Shown in pieces: positions 8,590 to 15,581 of a stretch of DNA of 32,630 nt. Position 1 is the stretch's first letter. The number at the start of each line of letters is the position of its first letter. The notes under the pieces were generated by a model, which was given only the letters and a program-made list of their open reading frames with translations, was not told the DNA's origin and did no database searches. Made by a program: the position numbers and the translations under genes. This DNA comes from an uncultured bacterium (GTDB lineage Bacteria; Verrucomicrobiota; Kiritimatiellia; RFP12; UBA1067), in the NCBI GenBank assembly GCA_902769585.1, contig CACXPT010000094.1:1-32630 (forward strand). The letters are read 5' to 3'.

Positions 8590-11500
8590 AACGAGTGCGT
8601 GCCGGGCGAGAGGATTCGCTTCTGGTCGCGCCAGACGAATTCGCCCGTCGTACCTGGCGGCATGGTGATCGTGACCGACAGGCCTTCACCCTTCTTCTCC
8701 CAGCGCGCGCGGATGTCGCCGAAGTATGTGGGGACAGTCCCTTCGGCGAACGTGAGACCGTCCGTCTGGGGACGGAACGAGAACCGCTGGAATCCGGGCG
8801 TGAGCGGCACGATGCCGAGGACGTAGGACGAGTAGATGCCGGCGATCGCGGTGTCCGGGTGCGACTCGTCGCCCCAACCCCTGTGATGGAGGCCCATGCA
8901 CTCGCTAACCGTGAGAGAACCCTTCCACGACGGATCGAGCAGCTTGTACCAGTTGTGGTCCTCCAGCGCCTTCAGCGCGCCGGCCGCATCGCCGTACTCG
9001 TACTTGCCGCGCGCAGCGAGGGCCTGGAACTTACCATGGCCGTTGTACTTCAGCTGCGGCATGATGCGAACCGCCTCCTGCTGCGTGGCGAAGCGAGTGG
9101 CAAGCGCAAGCGCATTAGCCTCGAAGCCAATCCTCCCGTCCTCGGCCGAGAGACGGAAGAACCCGCCAGCCTCGTCCCAGAACGTCTTGCGCACGATGTC
9201 CGCGAACCGTCTCGCGTCCGCGCGCCACACCGCCGCCTCGTGGTCGTGCCTAAGCGCCGCCGCGATTGACGCCGCGTCCTCGAGCGTCTTCCACAGGAGG
9301 ATGTTCATGTACGAGCGGTGGTGAAGCGACGTGCCGCCGAACTGAAGCCCCGCAGCGTGCTTGCACGTCTCCTTGCGCTGCTCGAAGATGCCGTCGCCGC
9401 GCCGATGCGCGTTGAGGTAGCGCATGAGCGCCGCCACGTCCAGCCACACGTCGCGCAGCGTCTCGCGGTCCGCGGTGTAGAGGTAGTAGTCCCACGTCAC
9501 CGGCACGAACCACGCGGCAAACTCGTCGGACCCGAACGGGCCGTAGTCGCCCGTAGGCGGACGCACGGAACGCTCAGCGTAGGGCGAGGCGTGGACGTAG
9601 CCCTCGGGCGTGCGGTTGAACGCGAGCATCTTCACGCTCCCCTTCATGTACGGAGATTCGCCGCCGAAGGCGTAGAACATGTTGCGCTCCGCCCACCACA
9701 GGTCGCCGCTCCAGATCAGGCGGTCGCGCTTCGCGCCGTCGGCGATGTACGGAAGCGTGCGCGCGTAGTCCCACCCCGCGAGATCCATAATGCTCTGCCC
9801 GCCAAGCGTCATGCACCACACCACTGGCCACGACTCCTTCGGCACGGAAAGACCGATGCGGTCGCCCTTCTTCACCGGTACCTCCAGGTGACGCACCTCG
9901 TTCGTCGCGTTCTGAGCCACGGAGATGCGGCTTTCGCCCACGAGGATCTCGAATCTGCCGACCGGGAAGTGCGGGTTCGCGTCGAATTCGTAGTCGATGC
10001 GAAGCGTGCCGTCCGCCGCCGCAGGCTGCCGCCGCCAGCAATCGGCTTCGCCCTGCTCCAGCTTGCGCGGAAGGAGGCGCCCCGCGACGATGCGCCATGC
10101 GTCGTGGTTGGGGAAGCTCGCGAGCTGGCACGTCCACACGCTGATGTCCCACAGGCGCGTCAGCCGATCGTCGGAGCAGCGGAACGAGCCGCGCCGCGGC
10201 TCGGAGGAGAACACTTCCGCGTTGACGATCGCCAACGCATCGATCGCCACCTCGCCTGGCGTGTCCAGCTGCACGCGCACGTAGCGCTCCTGCCCCTGGA
10301 TGAGCGGCGCCACGTAGAGGCCGGTGCGTCCGATGGAGTAGATCTCGTGCCGGTTGATGTTGCCGGGGAGGACGGGGATGTCGAAATCAGGCCCCAGGTA
10401 GCGCGCGCTTGTCTCGCGCGAGAAGCACCCCTTCTCGCCAAGGCCGTCAGGATGGTTGGCGTATGCGAGGCGCAGCGTGGGCAGCCCCTTCGCCTCCTTC
10501 ACGCTGAAGACCGCGTACCCGCCCACGGACGGCCCGTCGAAATCGAGCGCCAGCACCGGCTTCTCGCCGGCGCCGTCCCACGCGAGGCGGCAGACCTTCC
10601 CGTCCTGGGCGAACAGCCCTGCGGCGTCGGTCACGCCGCCGCGCGTGTACAGCACGTCCTTCGGCATCGCCGCATCCGCGGACAGCACGACGCGCGGGGA
10701 CGTCTCGCCCGCTATGAGCACGTCCTCGAACTTCAGGTTGCGGAACGGACGCGCGGGCGTGTCGTCGAAGATCGACGGCTCGCGCACCTTCCCGCGCACA
10801 TGCCGGAAGGTGATGCCGTCGAAGACGCTCTTCGTCGCGTGCTTGTAGTAGAACTTGCAGAACGCCTTCGCGTCGATCGTCATGTCGCGGAACGACACGT
10901 TAGAGATGTCCACGCCTGGCTCGGGACGCGACCACGCGCCGACGGCATTGACGGCGTAGCGCGTGTTCTCGATGCAGATGTCCTCGAACGAGCAGTCGCG
11001 GATGCGGCCGTTGCCCACGCCGAGGCGTATGGCGTTGCAGTCGGACGAGAACGTGCAGTTGGACACCGTCACGTCCGCGCAGGGACCGTCGTTCTTGAGC
11101 CGGTTCTGCCCCGCCGCGCGGATGGTGATGGAGTCGTCGGCCGTGAAGATGCGGCAGTCCGTCACGCGCACGCGGCGCGACGAGTCGATGTCAAGCCCGT
11201 CGCCGTTGTACGTGTGCGGCTGGCGAACCGTGTGGATGTAGGCGTTGTCCACCGTCACGTCCTCGCAGCCGTAGACGAAGCAGCTCCAGTACGGAGCATC
11301 GGCCAGCTCGATGTCGCGGATCGTGATGTCTCGCGACTCCACGAACCACACCATCTGCGCCGGACGCCACGGAATCTTGAGCTTGTTCGCCGGATGCGAG
11401 CCGTCGGGCATCTTGAGGAACGCCTTCACGTTGCCGTCCACCTTGCCAGGTCCGCGCAGGGTGACGTTCTTCTGCTCGATGCAGAGGATGAGGTGTCCGC

Positions 11501-11846
11501 CGCTTATGTTGTCGCCGCTGCCCAGCCTGCCCCAGTTCTGCGGCGCGACGTCGAGCGCGTTGTAGTCCGCCGGGTCGGGACTGCCCTTGAGCGTCGCGTC
11601 CTCGGCGAGATGGAAGTCGACACCGCTCTTCAGGAACACGGAGCCGCAGAGATACGTGCCCTTGGGAAGCAGCACCTCGCCGCCGCCCGCAGCGCTTGCA
11701 GCGTCGACGGCCTTCTGCACAGCGGCCGTATCCTTGGATGTGCCGTCGCCCTTCGCGCCGTAGTCGCGCACGTTGAACACGGCTGCCTGCGCCACGCAAG
11801 CCGCCATGGCGGCAAGGAGGCCGATCGAGAACGTTCTTGCCGTCAT
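8586..11846 (-). CDS. GH28 (polygalacturonase-like) - GH78 (alpha-L-rhamnosidase-like) fusion, secreted
   Basis: A 1086-residue exported protein with two enzyme-like halves. Residues 1-22 are a signal peptide. Residues 23-400 are a right-handed beta-helix of the GH28 type, opening with VFNVRDYGAKGDGTSKDT. It retains NGDGLDIDS (214-222) and ADDSITIR with Asp237/Asp238. The usual GHG and RIK motifs are replaced by NAIRLGVGNG (271-280) and YAVNAVG (297-303). Residues about 500-545 resemble the beta-sandwich that precedes GH78 barrels. From about 555 to 1000 there is an (alpha/alpha)6 domain of the GH78 kind, with KRDRLIWSGDLWWAER (706-721; Asp715 and Glu720 are candidate catalytic acids) and a C-terminal YVLGIVPLTPGF. 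Such a pair would cut the GalA-Rha backbone of rhamnogalacturonan I (inference). It starts 18 bases after the propeller gene and follows GCGAGGT. Confidence 0.88.
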   Translation of the reverse strand: MTARTFSIGLLAAMAACVAQAAVFNVRDYGAKGDGTSKDTAAVQKAVDAASAAGGGEVLLPKGTYLCGSVFLKSGVDFHLAEDATLKGSPDPADYNALDVAPQNWGRLGSGDNISGGHLILCIEQKNVTLRGPGKVDGNVKAFLKMPDGSHPANKLKIPWRPAQMVWFVESRDITIRDIELADAPYWSCFVYGCEDVTVDNAYIHTVRQPHTYNGDGLDIDSSRRVRVTDCRIFTADDSITIRAAGQNRLKNDGPCADVTVSNCTFSSDCNAIRLGVGNGRIRDCSFEDICIENTRYAVNAVGAWSRPEPGVDISNVSFRDMTIDAKAFCKFYYKHATKSVFDGITFRHVRGKVREPSIFDDTPARPFRNLKFEDVLIAGETSPRVVLSADAAMPKDVLYTRGGVTDAAGLFAQDGKVCRLAWDGAGEKPVLALDFDGPSVGGYAVFSVKEAKGLPTLRLAYANHPDGLGEKGCFSRETSARYLGPDFDIPVLPGNINRHEIYSIGRTGLYVAPLIQGQERYVRVQLDTPGEVAIDALAIVNAEVFSSEPRRGSFRCSDDRLTRLWDISVWTCQLASFPNHDAWRIVAGRLLPRKLEQGEADCWRRQPAAADGTLRIDYEFDANPHFPVGRFEILVGESRISVAQNATNEVRHLEVPVKKGDRIGLSVPKESWPVVWCMTLGGQSIMDLAGWDYARTLPYIADGAKRDRLIWSGDLWWAERNMFYAFGGESPYMKGSVKMLAFNRTPEGYVHASPYAERSVRPPTGDYGPFGSDEFAAWFVPVTWDYYLYTADRETLRDVWLDVAALMRYLNAHRRGDGIFEQRKETCKHAAGLQFGGTSLHHRSYMNILLWKTLEDAASIAAALRHDHEAAVWRADARRFADIVRKTFWDEAGGFFRLSAEDGRIGFEANALALATRFATQQEAVRIMPQLKYNGHGKFQALAARGKYEYGDAAGALKALEDHNWYKLLDPSWKGSLTVSECMGLHHRGWGDESHPDTAIAGIYSSYVLGIVPLTPGFQRFSFRPQTDGLTFAEGTVPTYFGDIRARWEKKGEGLSVTITMPPGTTGEFVWRDQKRILSPGTHSF

Positions 11847-11864
11847 GTGCTATGTACCTCGCGC

Positions 11865-13125
11865 CTACTTGATGTCGCGGATGTACACCTGGCGGCTGCC
11901 CTCGTGCACCGAATTGAAGCCGATCTGCTTGCCGTCCGGACGATAGCGAGCGTGGAGGTCGCAGCGCCAGTAGGTCTGGCGGTACGGCTCGGGCACGAAG
12001 AACGCGCCCATCGGCATCGTCATGCCGTCTGCAAGGCGGACCAGCACGAACGGGCGCTCGAAATTGGCGTTCCAGTACGTGTCGCCGCTCATGAACTTGC
12101 CGTCGGGGGAATAGATGCAGTGCCAGTCCCAGTCGAGTACGCCCGCGCCGATGCGGCGAACCTTCTCCTCCTCGCCGACCGTGAACTCCACGGGGCTCCA
12201 CGCCGTGCGTCCCCACTCGCCCTTGATGTGTCCGTCCCACGCCGCCGTGACGAGCAGCTTCGGGCTGCCGTCCGGCGCCCAGTTGAAGTGCGAACCGGCC
12301 CAGCCGTCCTTGAAGCAGCGGCGCAGCTCCGTGCCGTCCTTGCGGACGGTGAAGGACGTCGTGTGCCAGCGCGACGCCTTGTGGACCTTCTTGTCGAACC
12401 AGTCGACCGAGCGCGCGAGGAAGAAGATGTGCGAGCCGGCCTTGTCCTTCTGGATGACCGTGTGGCAGTAGTAGGCGAGAGGGTGGCCGGGCTTCTTCGG
12501 GTCCGCCTGCGTGGCGGGCATGAGGCTGCGGCCCTGCGCGACCGAGAGGATGAGCTTGTGCTCGCCGGTCTTGAGGTCCATCACCCACAGGCCGTCGTCC
12601 TCCGGCCACTCCACGTCCTCGCGGGCGTCCTGTCCGGGACCGGCGTAGCCGTAGTCGGGACGCGTGAGGGAGAGGCGCGCGTAGTTGATCGACACGGCCC
12701 ACGTGCGGTCCCTCGGCCTTCGTCTTCCAGTTCATGATCACCGTCACGAACTTGCCGTTGCGCACGTCGTTGAAGAGAAGCGTGTCGTCGTCGATCCAGT
12801 GCGCCATCGCGGCCTCCTGGAAGTTCCAGCACGCCGTGGTGGTGACGGGAATGAACTTGTTGCCGTCCTGCAGGTCCACGAGGCCAAGCGTGCAGCGCTC
12901 GTTCGGCTCGGGGAGGCGGCCGTTGAGGTCGGTCTCAAGGACGGACACGTAGCGGTGGTTCGGGCTCCACGAGTCGATCGCGAAGTAGCTCGCGAAGAGA
13001 TGCTCGTGCGGCCCCTTCGTGACGGCGTACGGCTCGCCCCATGTGGGGAACGGGGCCAGCTCCTCTGCGAACGCGACGGTTGCCAGCGCGATGCCGGCGA
13101 CGAATAAAGTGCTCTTGATGTGCAT
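11865..13125 (-). pseudogene. Exported TolB-like beta-propeller protein, broken by a 1-base frameshift
   Basis: The first 138 codons (13125 to about 12712) and the remainder (about 12710 to 11865) are in different frames. Removing one G from the GGG at 12712-12710 (minus strand) gives a continuous 419-residue protein, reading KAEDRTWAVSINYARLS across the junction. The N-terminus has a signal peptide (FVAGIALATVAFA). The mature part has repeated propeller blades: FAIDSWSPNHRYVSVLETD, DDGLWVMDLKTGEHKLI, HFNWAPDGSPKLLVTAAWD and IYSPDGKFMSGD. The fold resembles TolB-like and oligogalacturonate-lyase-like (PL22) propellers. I cannot confirm lyase residues, so no activity is assigned. GAGGA precedes the ATG. 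It heads the probable pectin operon, 18 bases before the GH28-GH78 gene. The lesion may be a real mutation or a sequencing or assembly error in a homopolymer. Confidence 0.8.
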
Positions 13126-13149
13126 TTGGATAGTCCTCGTGAATACAAA

Positions 13150-13189
13150 GTTTGCTGGTTAGGTAGTTTGGTGGTCTGGTGGTTATGGG
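13150..13189. repeat. G/T-rich octamer array downstream of rsfS
   Basis: Read on the plus strand, five consecutive 8-base units run GTTTGCTG, GTTAGGTA, GTTTGGTG, GTCTGGTG, GTTATGGG. The array covers the rsfS stop codon (13183-13185) and fills most of the 57-base gap to the propeller gene. It is free of G on the mRNA until the rsfS end and so should be unstructured. A related array lies on the other side of rsfS. Confidence 0.75.
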
Positions 13190-13518
13190 AACGCGGGAAC
13201 GCCATCCCAGATCTTCTCGAGTGCGTAGTATGCGCGCGCCTCTGGCGAGAACACGTGGACGACCACATCCACGTAGTCGATCACGATCCAGCCACTCTCG
13301 GGGTCGCCCGACGTGCGGAACGACGCCACGCCCGCCGCCTTCATCGCCTGCTGCACGCCGGCGACGAGGCCCTTGAGGTGCGGCGCAGCGACGCCCGTCG
13401 CCACCACGAACACGTCGCAGAGTCCGGAGACGCCGCGCACGTCGTACGTCCTGACGTCCTCGGCCTTCTTGTCGACCAGCGCGTCGACGACAATCTTCAC
13501 TTGCTCTTCTAGGGTCAT
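13183..13518 (-). CDS. rsfS: Ribosomal silencing factor RsfS
   Basis: A 111-residue protein of the RsfS/Iojap family. These bind ribosomal protein uL14 on the free large subunit and block subunit joining when nutrients are short. The length is typical. Family features visible are an N-terminal helix (LEEQVKIVVDALVDKKAEDV), the DV-rich strand GLCDVFVVATG (32-42), the SGWIVIDYVDVVVHVF stretch (75-90) and the C-terminal YYALEKIWDG (97-106). The ATG at 13518 gives exactly the family N-terminus; no clear Shine-Dalgarno precedes it. A candidate extended -10 lies about 46 bases upstream. The gene is usually beside nadD or other housekeeping genes. Here it sits among polysaccharide genes and is bracketed by octamer repeats. 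Confidence 0.95.
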   Translation of the reverse strand: MTLEEQVKIVVDALVDKKAEDVRTYDVRGVSGLCDVFVVATGVAAPHLKGLVAGVQQAMKAAGVASFRTSGDPESGWIVIDYVDVVVHVFSPEARAYYALEKIWDGVPAFP

Positions 13519-13522
13519 AGCT

Positions 13523-13555
13523 GTTCGGTAGTCTGTGTGGTATGGTAGTTTAGAG
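13523..13555. repeat. G/T-rich imperfect octamer array upstream of rsfS
   Basis: On the plus strand GTTCGGTA, GTCTGTGT, GTATGGTA and GTTTAGAG follow each other, with one extra G between the second and third. They match the consensus GTTTGGTA of the array at the other end of rsfS and have the same orientation. It forms essentially the whole predicted 5' leader of rsfS. Confidence 0.6.
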
Positions 13556-13563
13556 ATGGCGCT

Positions 13564-13572
13564 ATTGTAGCA
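13564..13572 (-). promoter_or_regulatory. Extended -10 promoter for rsfS
   Basis: The minus strand reads TGCTACAAT. The predicted transcript start is near 13557, giving a leader of about 39 bases made of the octamer array. The -35 region is pure G/C with no match. Confidence 0.45.
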
Positions 13573-13582
13573 CACCGCCGCC

Positions 13583-13618
13583 CGCCCCGCAAGGGGCGCC
13601 GCGACAGGGGCGCCGCGA
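13583..13618. other. GC-rich hairpin and 14-base tandem duplication in the gap before rsfS
   Basis: CGCCCC and GGGGCG form a perfect 6-base-pair stem with a GCAA loop (13583-13598). AGGGGCGCCGCGA then occurs twice with a 14-base period (13592-13604 and 13606-13618). The adjoining 13620-13660 has further GC-rich inverted repeats around AAACGTTT. The block lies just after the heparinase-like gene on the minus strand and might slow or end its transcription. There is no T-tract, so a standard terminator is not supported. Confidence 0.5.
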
Positions 13619-13673
13619 GGCGCGGCGGAAACGTTTGCGGCGCGCCCCGCGCCGCGTCTTGGCGACCGTGGCC

Positions 13674-15545
13674 TCAGAAGCTGAACTTGACCGCGAGGTC
13701 GGCGGTGCCTTCGGCGGTGGCAGAGACCGTGAACAGCAGCTGGCGGCAGCCACGGTTCTTGCTGTCCCACTCGTTCGGGCCCTGACCGTCGCCGATTGTC
13801 CACTCGCCCTTCTGCGCGCCGCACTGCACGAGCGTGAGCGTCTTGCCGTTCTGGCGCAGCGTCACCTTGTCGCCGTCCACGGCCGGCTCCGCGCACGTCA
13901 TCATCGCCCAGCGGATCTGCGCGCCTGGCCGCACGCCAGCGAAAGTGTCGCGCAGCAGATAGCGACGGCCGTCCGACGCCATCGCGCCCTTGCGCACGAC
14001 GGATGTGGCGTTAGTGTAGAGAGAGGAGAGGTCGAGCGTCACCTCTGACGAGGCGCCTTCCCGCTTCACCTCCGTCACCCTTGCCGCGCCTTTCACCAGC
14101 TGCTGGCAGCCGTCGATCATCGGAACGTTGTGGCTCCAGGTGCTGAGCCGGAACACTCTCCAGCGGTCGGAATCCTGCGCGGAGCTCCAGAGGTTCATGC
14201 CGCGGCTCTCTATGCCGTAGTAGCCCTCGGCGCCGATGTCGACCGCCCAGCGCACGCCCTTCGTGTCCATCACGAACGACCCGCCGTCCATGTGGCCATG
14301 CGGGCCAGACGGGCTACCGCCCTTCAGGCCCACGAACAGCGCCTCGTCGTCGTTCCAGCTAGACCGCTGGATCGTGATCGGCACAGGGCCCTGCCCGTCC
14401 CACACGAGCGGCAGGCGCGACGGACCGCTAGACGCCGGCGGCGTCTCGATCCAGAACAGCACGAAAGGGAAAAGCCGATGCCCATGGGTCGTGATCCTCT
14501 TGTCGCGCCGAGCGGCGTACGCCTTGAAGTTCTCAAGTTCCTGATAGCGCAAGACGTCCGGTGACTTGAACCGCTTCGCGAACCACCAGAGCGCCGGGTG
14601 GGTGCCGCGCCTCCCGGCCCCGCCGTCCGCATAGTTGAAGGGTTGCCCGCTCGGTCCTGTCACGATGTCTGGATAGTAGCCAGCCTCGCGGAAGCCCGGC
14701 ATAGACGCAAGGCCGAAGTCGCTGCCCAGCGTGCCCTCGAGAAGCGCGATGGCGATCACGTTGAAGTGCATGCCGTAGCTCCAGTACCCGGGCCCCTCCG
14801 GGTAGTTGCCGTTCGGGGCGAGCGCCTTCATCGAGATCGGCAGCATGTCGATGCACCGCTGGACGTAGCGGGCGGCGTCGGCGGGGTCCTCCTCCGCGAG
14901 CGCAAGCGCGGCGGAAAGGATGCCGGCGTGGCAGACCTGGCCCCAGTTGTTGTGCGCGCGGATCCAGCCCAACCGCTTCAGGCTAGCGTCGAGTCCGCAG
15001 CGGCGCAGCCCGGCGGCGATCTCCTTGCGCGTCGCCTCGTCGAGGTCGGCGTAGAGCCAGTCGTAGCCGACGGCGACGGCGAGGGACATCTCGCCCACGT
15101 CGAGGAAGTGGGACGGATTCCAGTCCTCGAACGCGCAGACGGCACGCATCTCGGCGACGGCGCGGTCGAGGTGCGCCTTGTCGCCGTAGAGGCGGTACGC
15201 CATGGCGAGCGTCGCGATGCGATAGAGGGCCGTGCGGCTCACGGTGAGGAGCCGCTTGCCCTGCTTGATGCGCTCAGACAGCGGCAATGGCACCATCATG
15301 TCGGCAACCGCGCGCACATGCTCCGCGCCTGCCTTCAGCAGCTCCTCCTTGCCGATCCGCTCCTTGAGGCTCTCGAAACCGGCGGCATCCGCGAAGAGGC
15401 GCGGATGCGGCTTCGCCGCCGCGGCCGACACGGCCGACAACACCTCGGGCCGCGCCGCCTCGGGCATTCCGTTCCCGGGCTTCTCCTTCGCCAAGCCGAT
15501 CACCAGCGGCGCCACAGCCGCCACCATCGTCAACGCAATCTTCAT
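13674..15545 (-). CDS. Secreted heparinase II/III-like polysaccharide lyase
   Basis: A 623-residue exported protein of the heparinase II/III superfamily, which cleaves acidic polysaccharides by beta-elimination. Residues 1-19 are a signal peptide. An (alpha/alpha) toroid spans about 45-360. It contains HNNWGQVCHAG (199-208) with Asn200 and His206, and NYPEGPGYWSYG (247-258) with candidate catalytic tyrosines. The C-terminal beta-sandwich starts near 385 and carries the family signature GPHGHMDGGSF (414-423) with His416 and His418. The PL family and substrate (heparin-like, alginate-like or ulvan-like) cannot be decided by eye. The ATG at 15545 follows AAAGGAAC. It starts 33 bases after the membrane-TPR gene and also has a candidate promoter overlapping that gene's stop. 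Confidence 0.87.
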   Translation of the reverse strand: MKIALTMVAAVAPLVIGLAKEKPGNGMPEAARPEVLSAVSAAAAKPHPRLFADAAGFESLKERIGKEELLKAGAEHVRAVADMMVPLPLSERIKQGKRLLTVSRTALYRIATLAMAYRLYGDKAHLDRAVAEMRAVCAFEDWNPSHFLDVGEMSLAVAVGYDWLYADLDEATRKEIAAGLRRCGLDASLKRLGWIRAHNNWGQVCHAGILSAALALAEEDPADAARYVQRCIDMLPISMKALAPNGNYPEGPGYWSYGMHFNVIAIALLEGTLGSDFGLASMPGFREAGYYPDIVTGPSGQPFNYADGGAGRRGTHPALWWFAKRFKSPDVLRYQELENFKAYAARRDKRITTHGHRLFPFVLFWIETPPASSGPSRLPLVWDGQGPVPITIQRSSWNDDEALFVGLKGGSPSGPHGHMDGGSFVMDTKGVRWAVDIGAEGYYGIESRGMNLWSSAQDSDRWRVFRLSTWSHNVPMIDGCQQLVKGAARVTEVKREGASSEVTLDLSSLYTNATSVVRKGAMASDGRRYLLRDTFAGVRPGAQIRWAMMTCAEPAVDGDKVTLRQNGKTLTLVQCGAQKGEWTIGDGQGPNEWDSKNRGCRQLLFTVSATAEGTADLAVKFSF

Positions 15546-15572
15546 ATCGTTCCTTTCGGTTGTCCGATGACT

Positions 15573-15581
15573 ATTCTATCA
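15573..15581 (-). promoter_or_regulatory. Extended -10 promoter for the heparinase-like gene
   Basis: The minus strand reads TGATAGAAT. The first bases overlap the TGA stop codon of the upstream membrane-TPR gene. The transcript would start near 15566 and reach AAAGGAAC and the ATG within about 21 bases. Confidence 0.4.

Noticed and set aside
9318..12737. Plus-strand open frame of 1139 codons opposite the GH28-GH78 and propeller genes
   Set aside because: It is rich in Arg, Ala, Val and His with no domain pattern, signal peptide or ribosome site. It is a GC-rich antisense shadow of clearly homologous genes.
11865..13125. Programmed frameshifting in the propeller gene
   Set aside because: The site is a plain GGG with no slippery heptamer, stem-loop or family precedent. 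A mutation or sequence error is simpler.
13150..13555. CRISPR array around rsfS
   Set aside because: The units are 8 bases, contiguous and imperfect, with a gene between the two blocks. There are no spacers and no cas genes.
13564..13673. Rho-independent terminator after the heparinase-like gene
   Set aside because: Strong GC stems exist, but no T-run follows on the minus strand.
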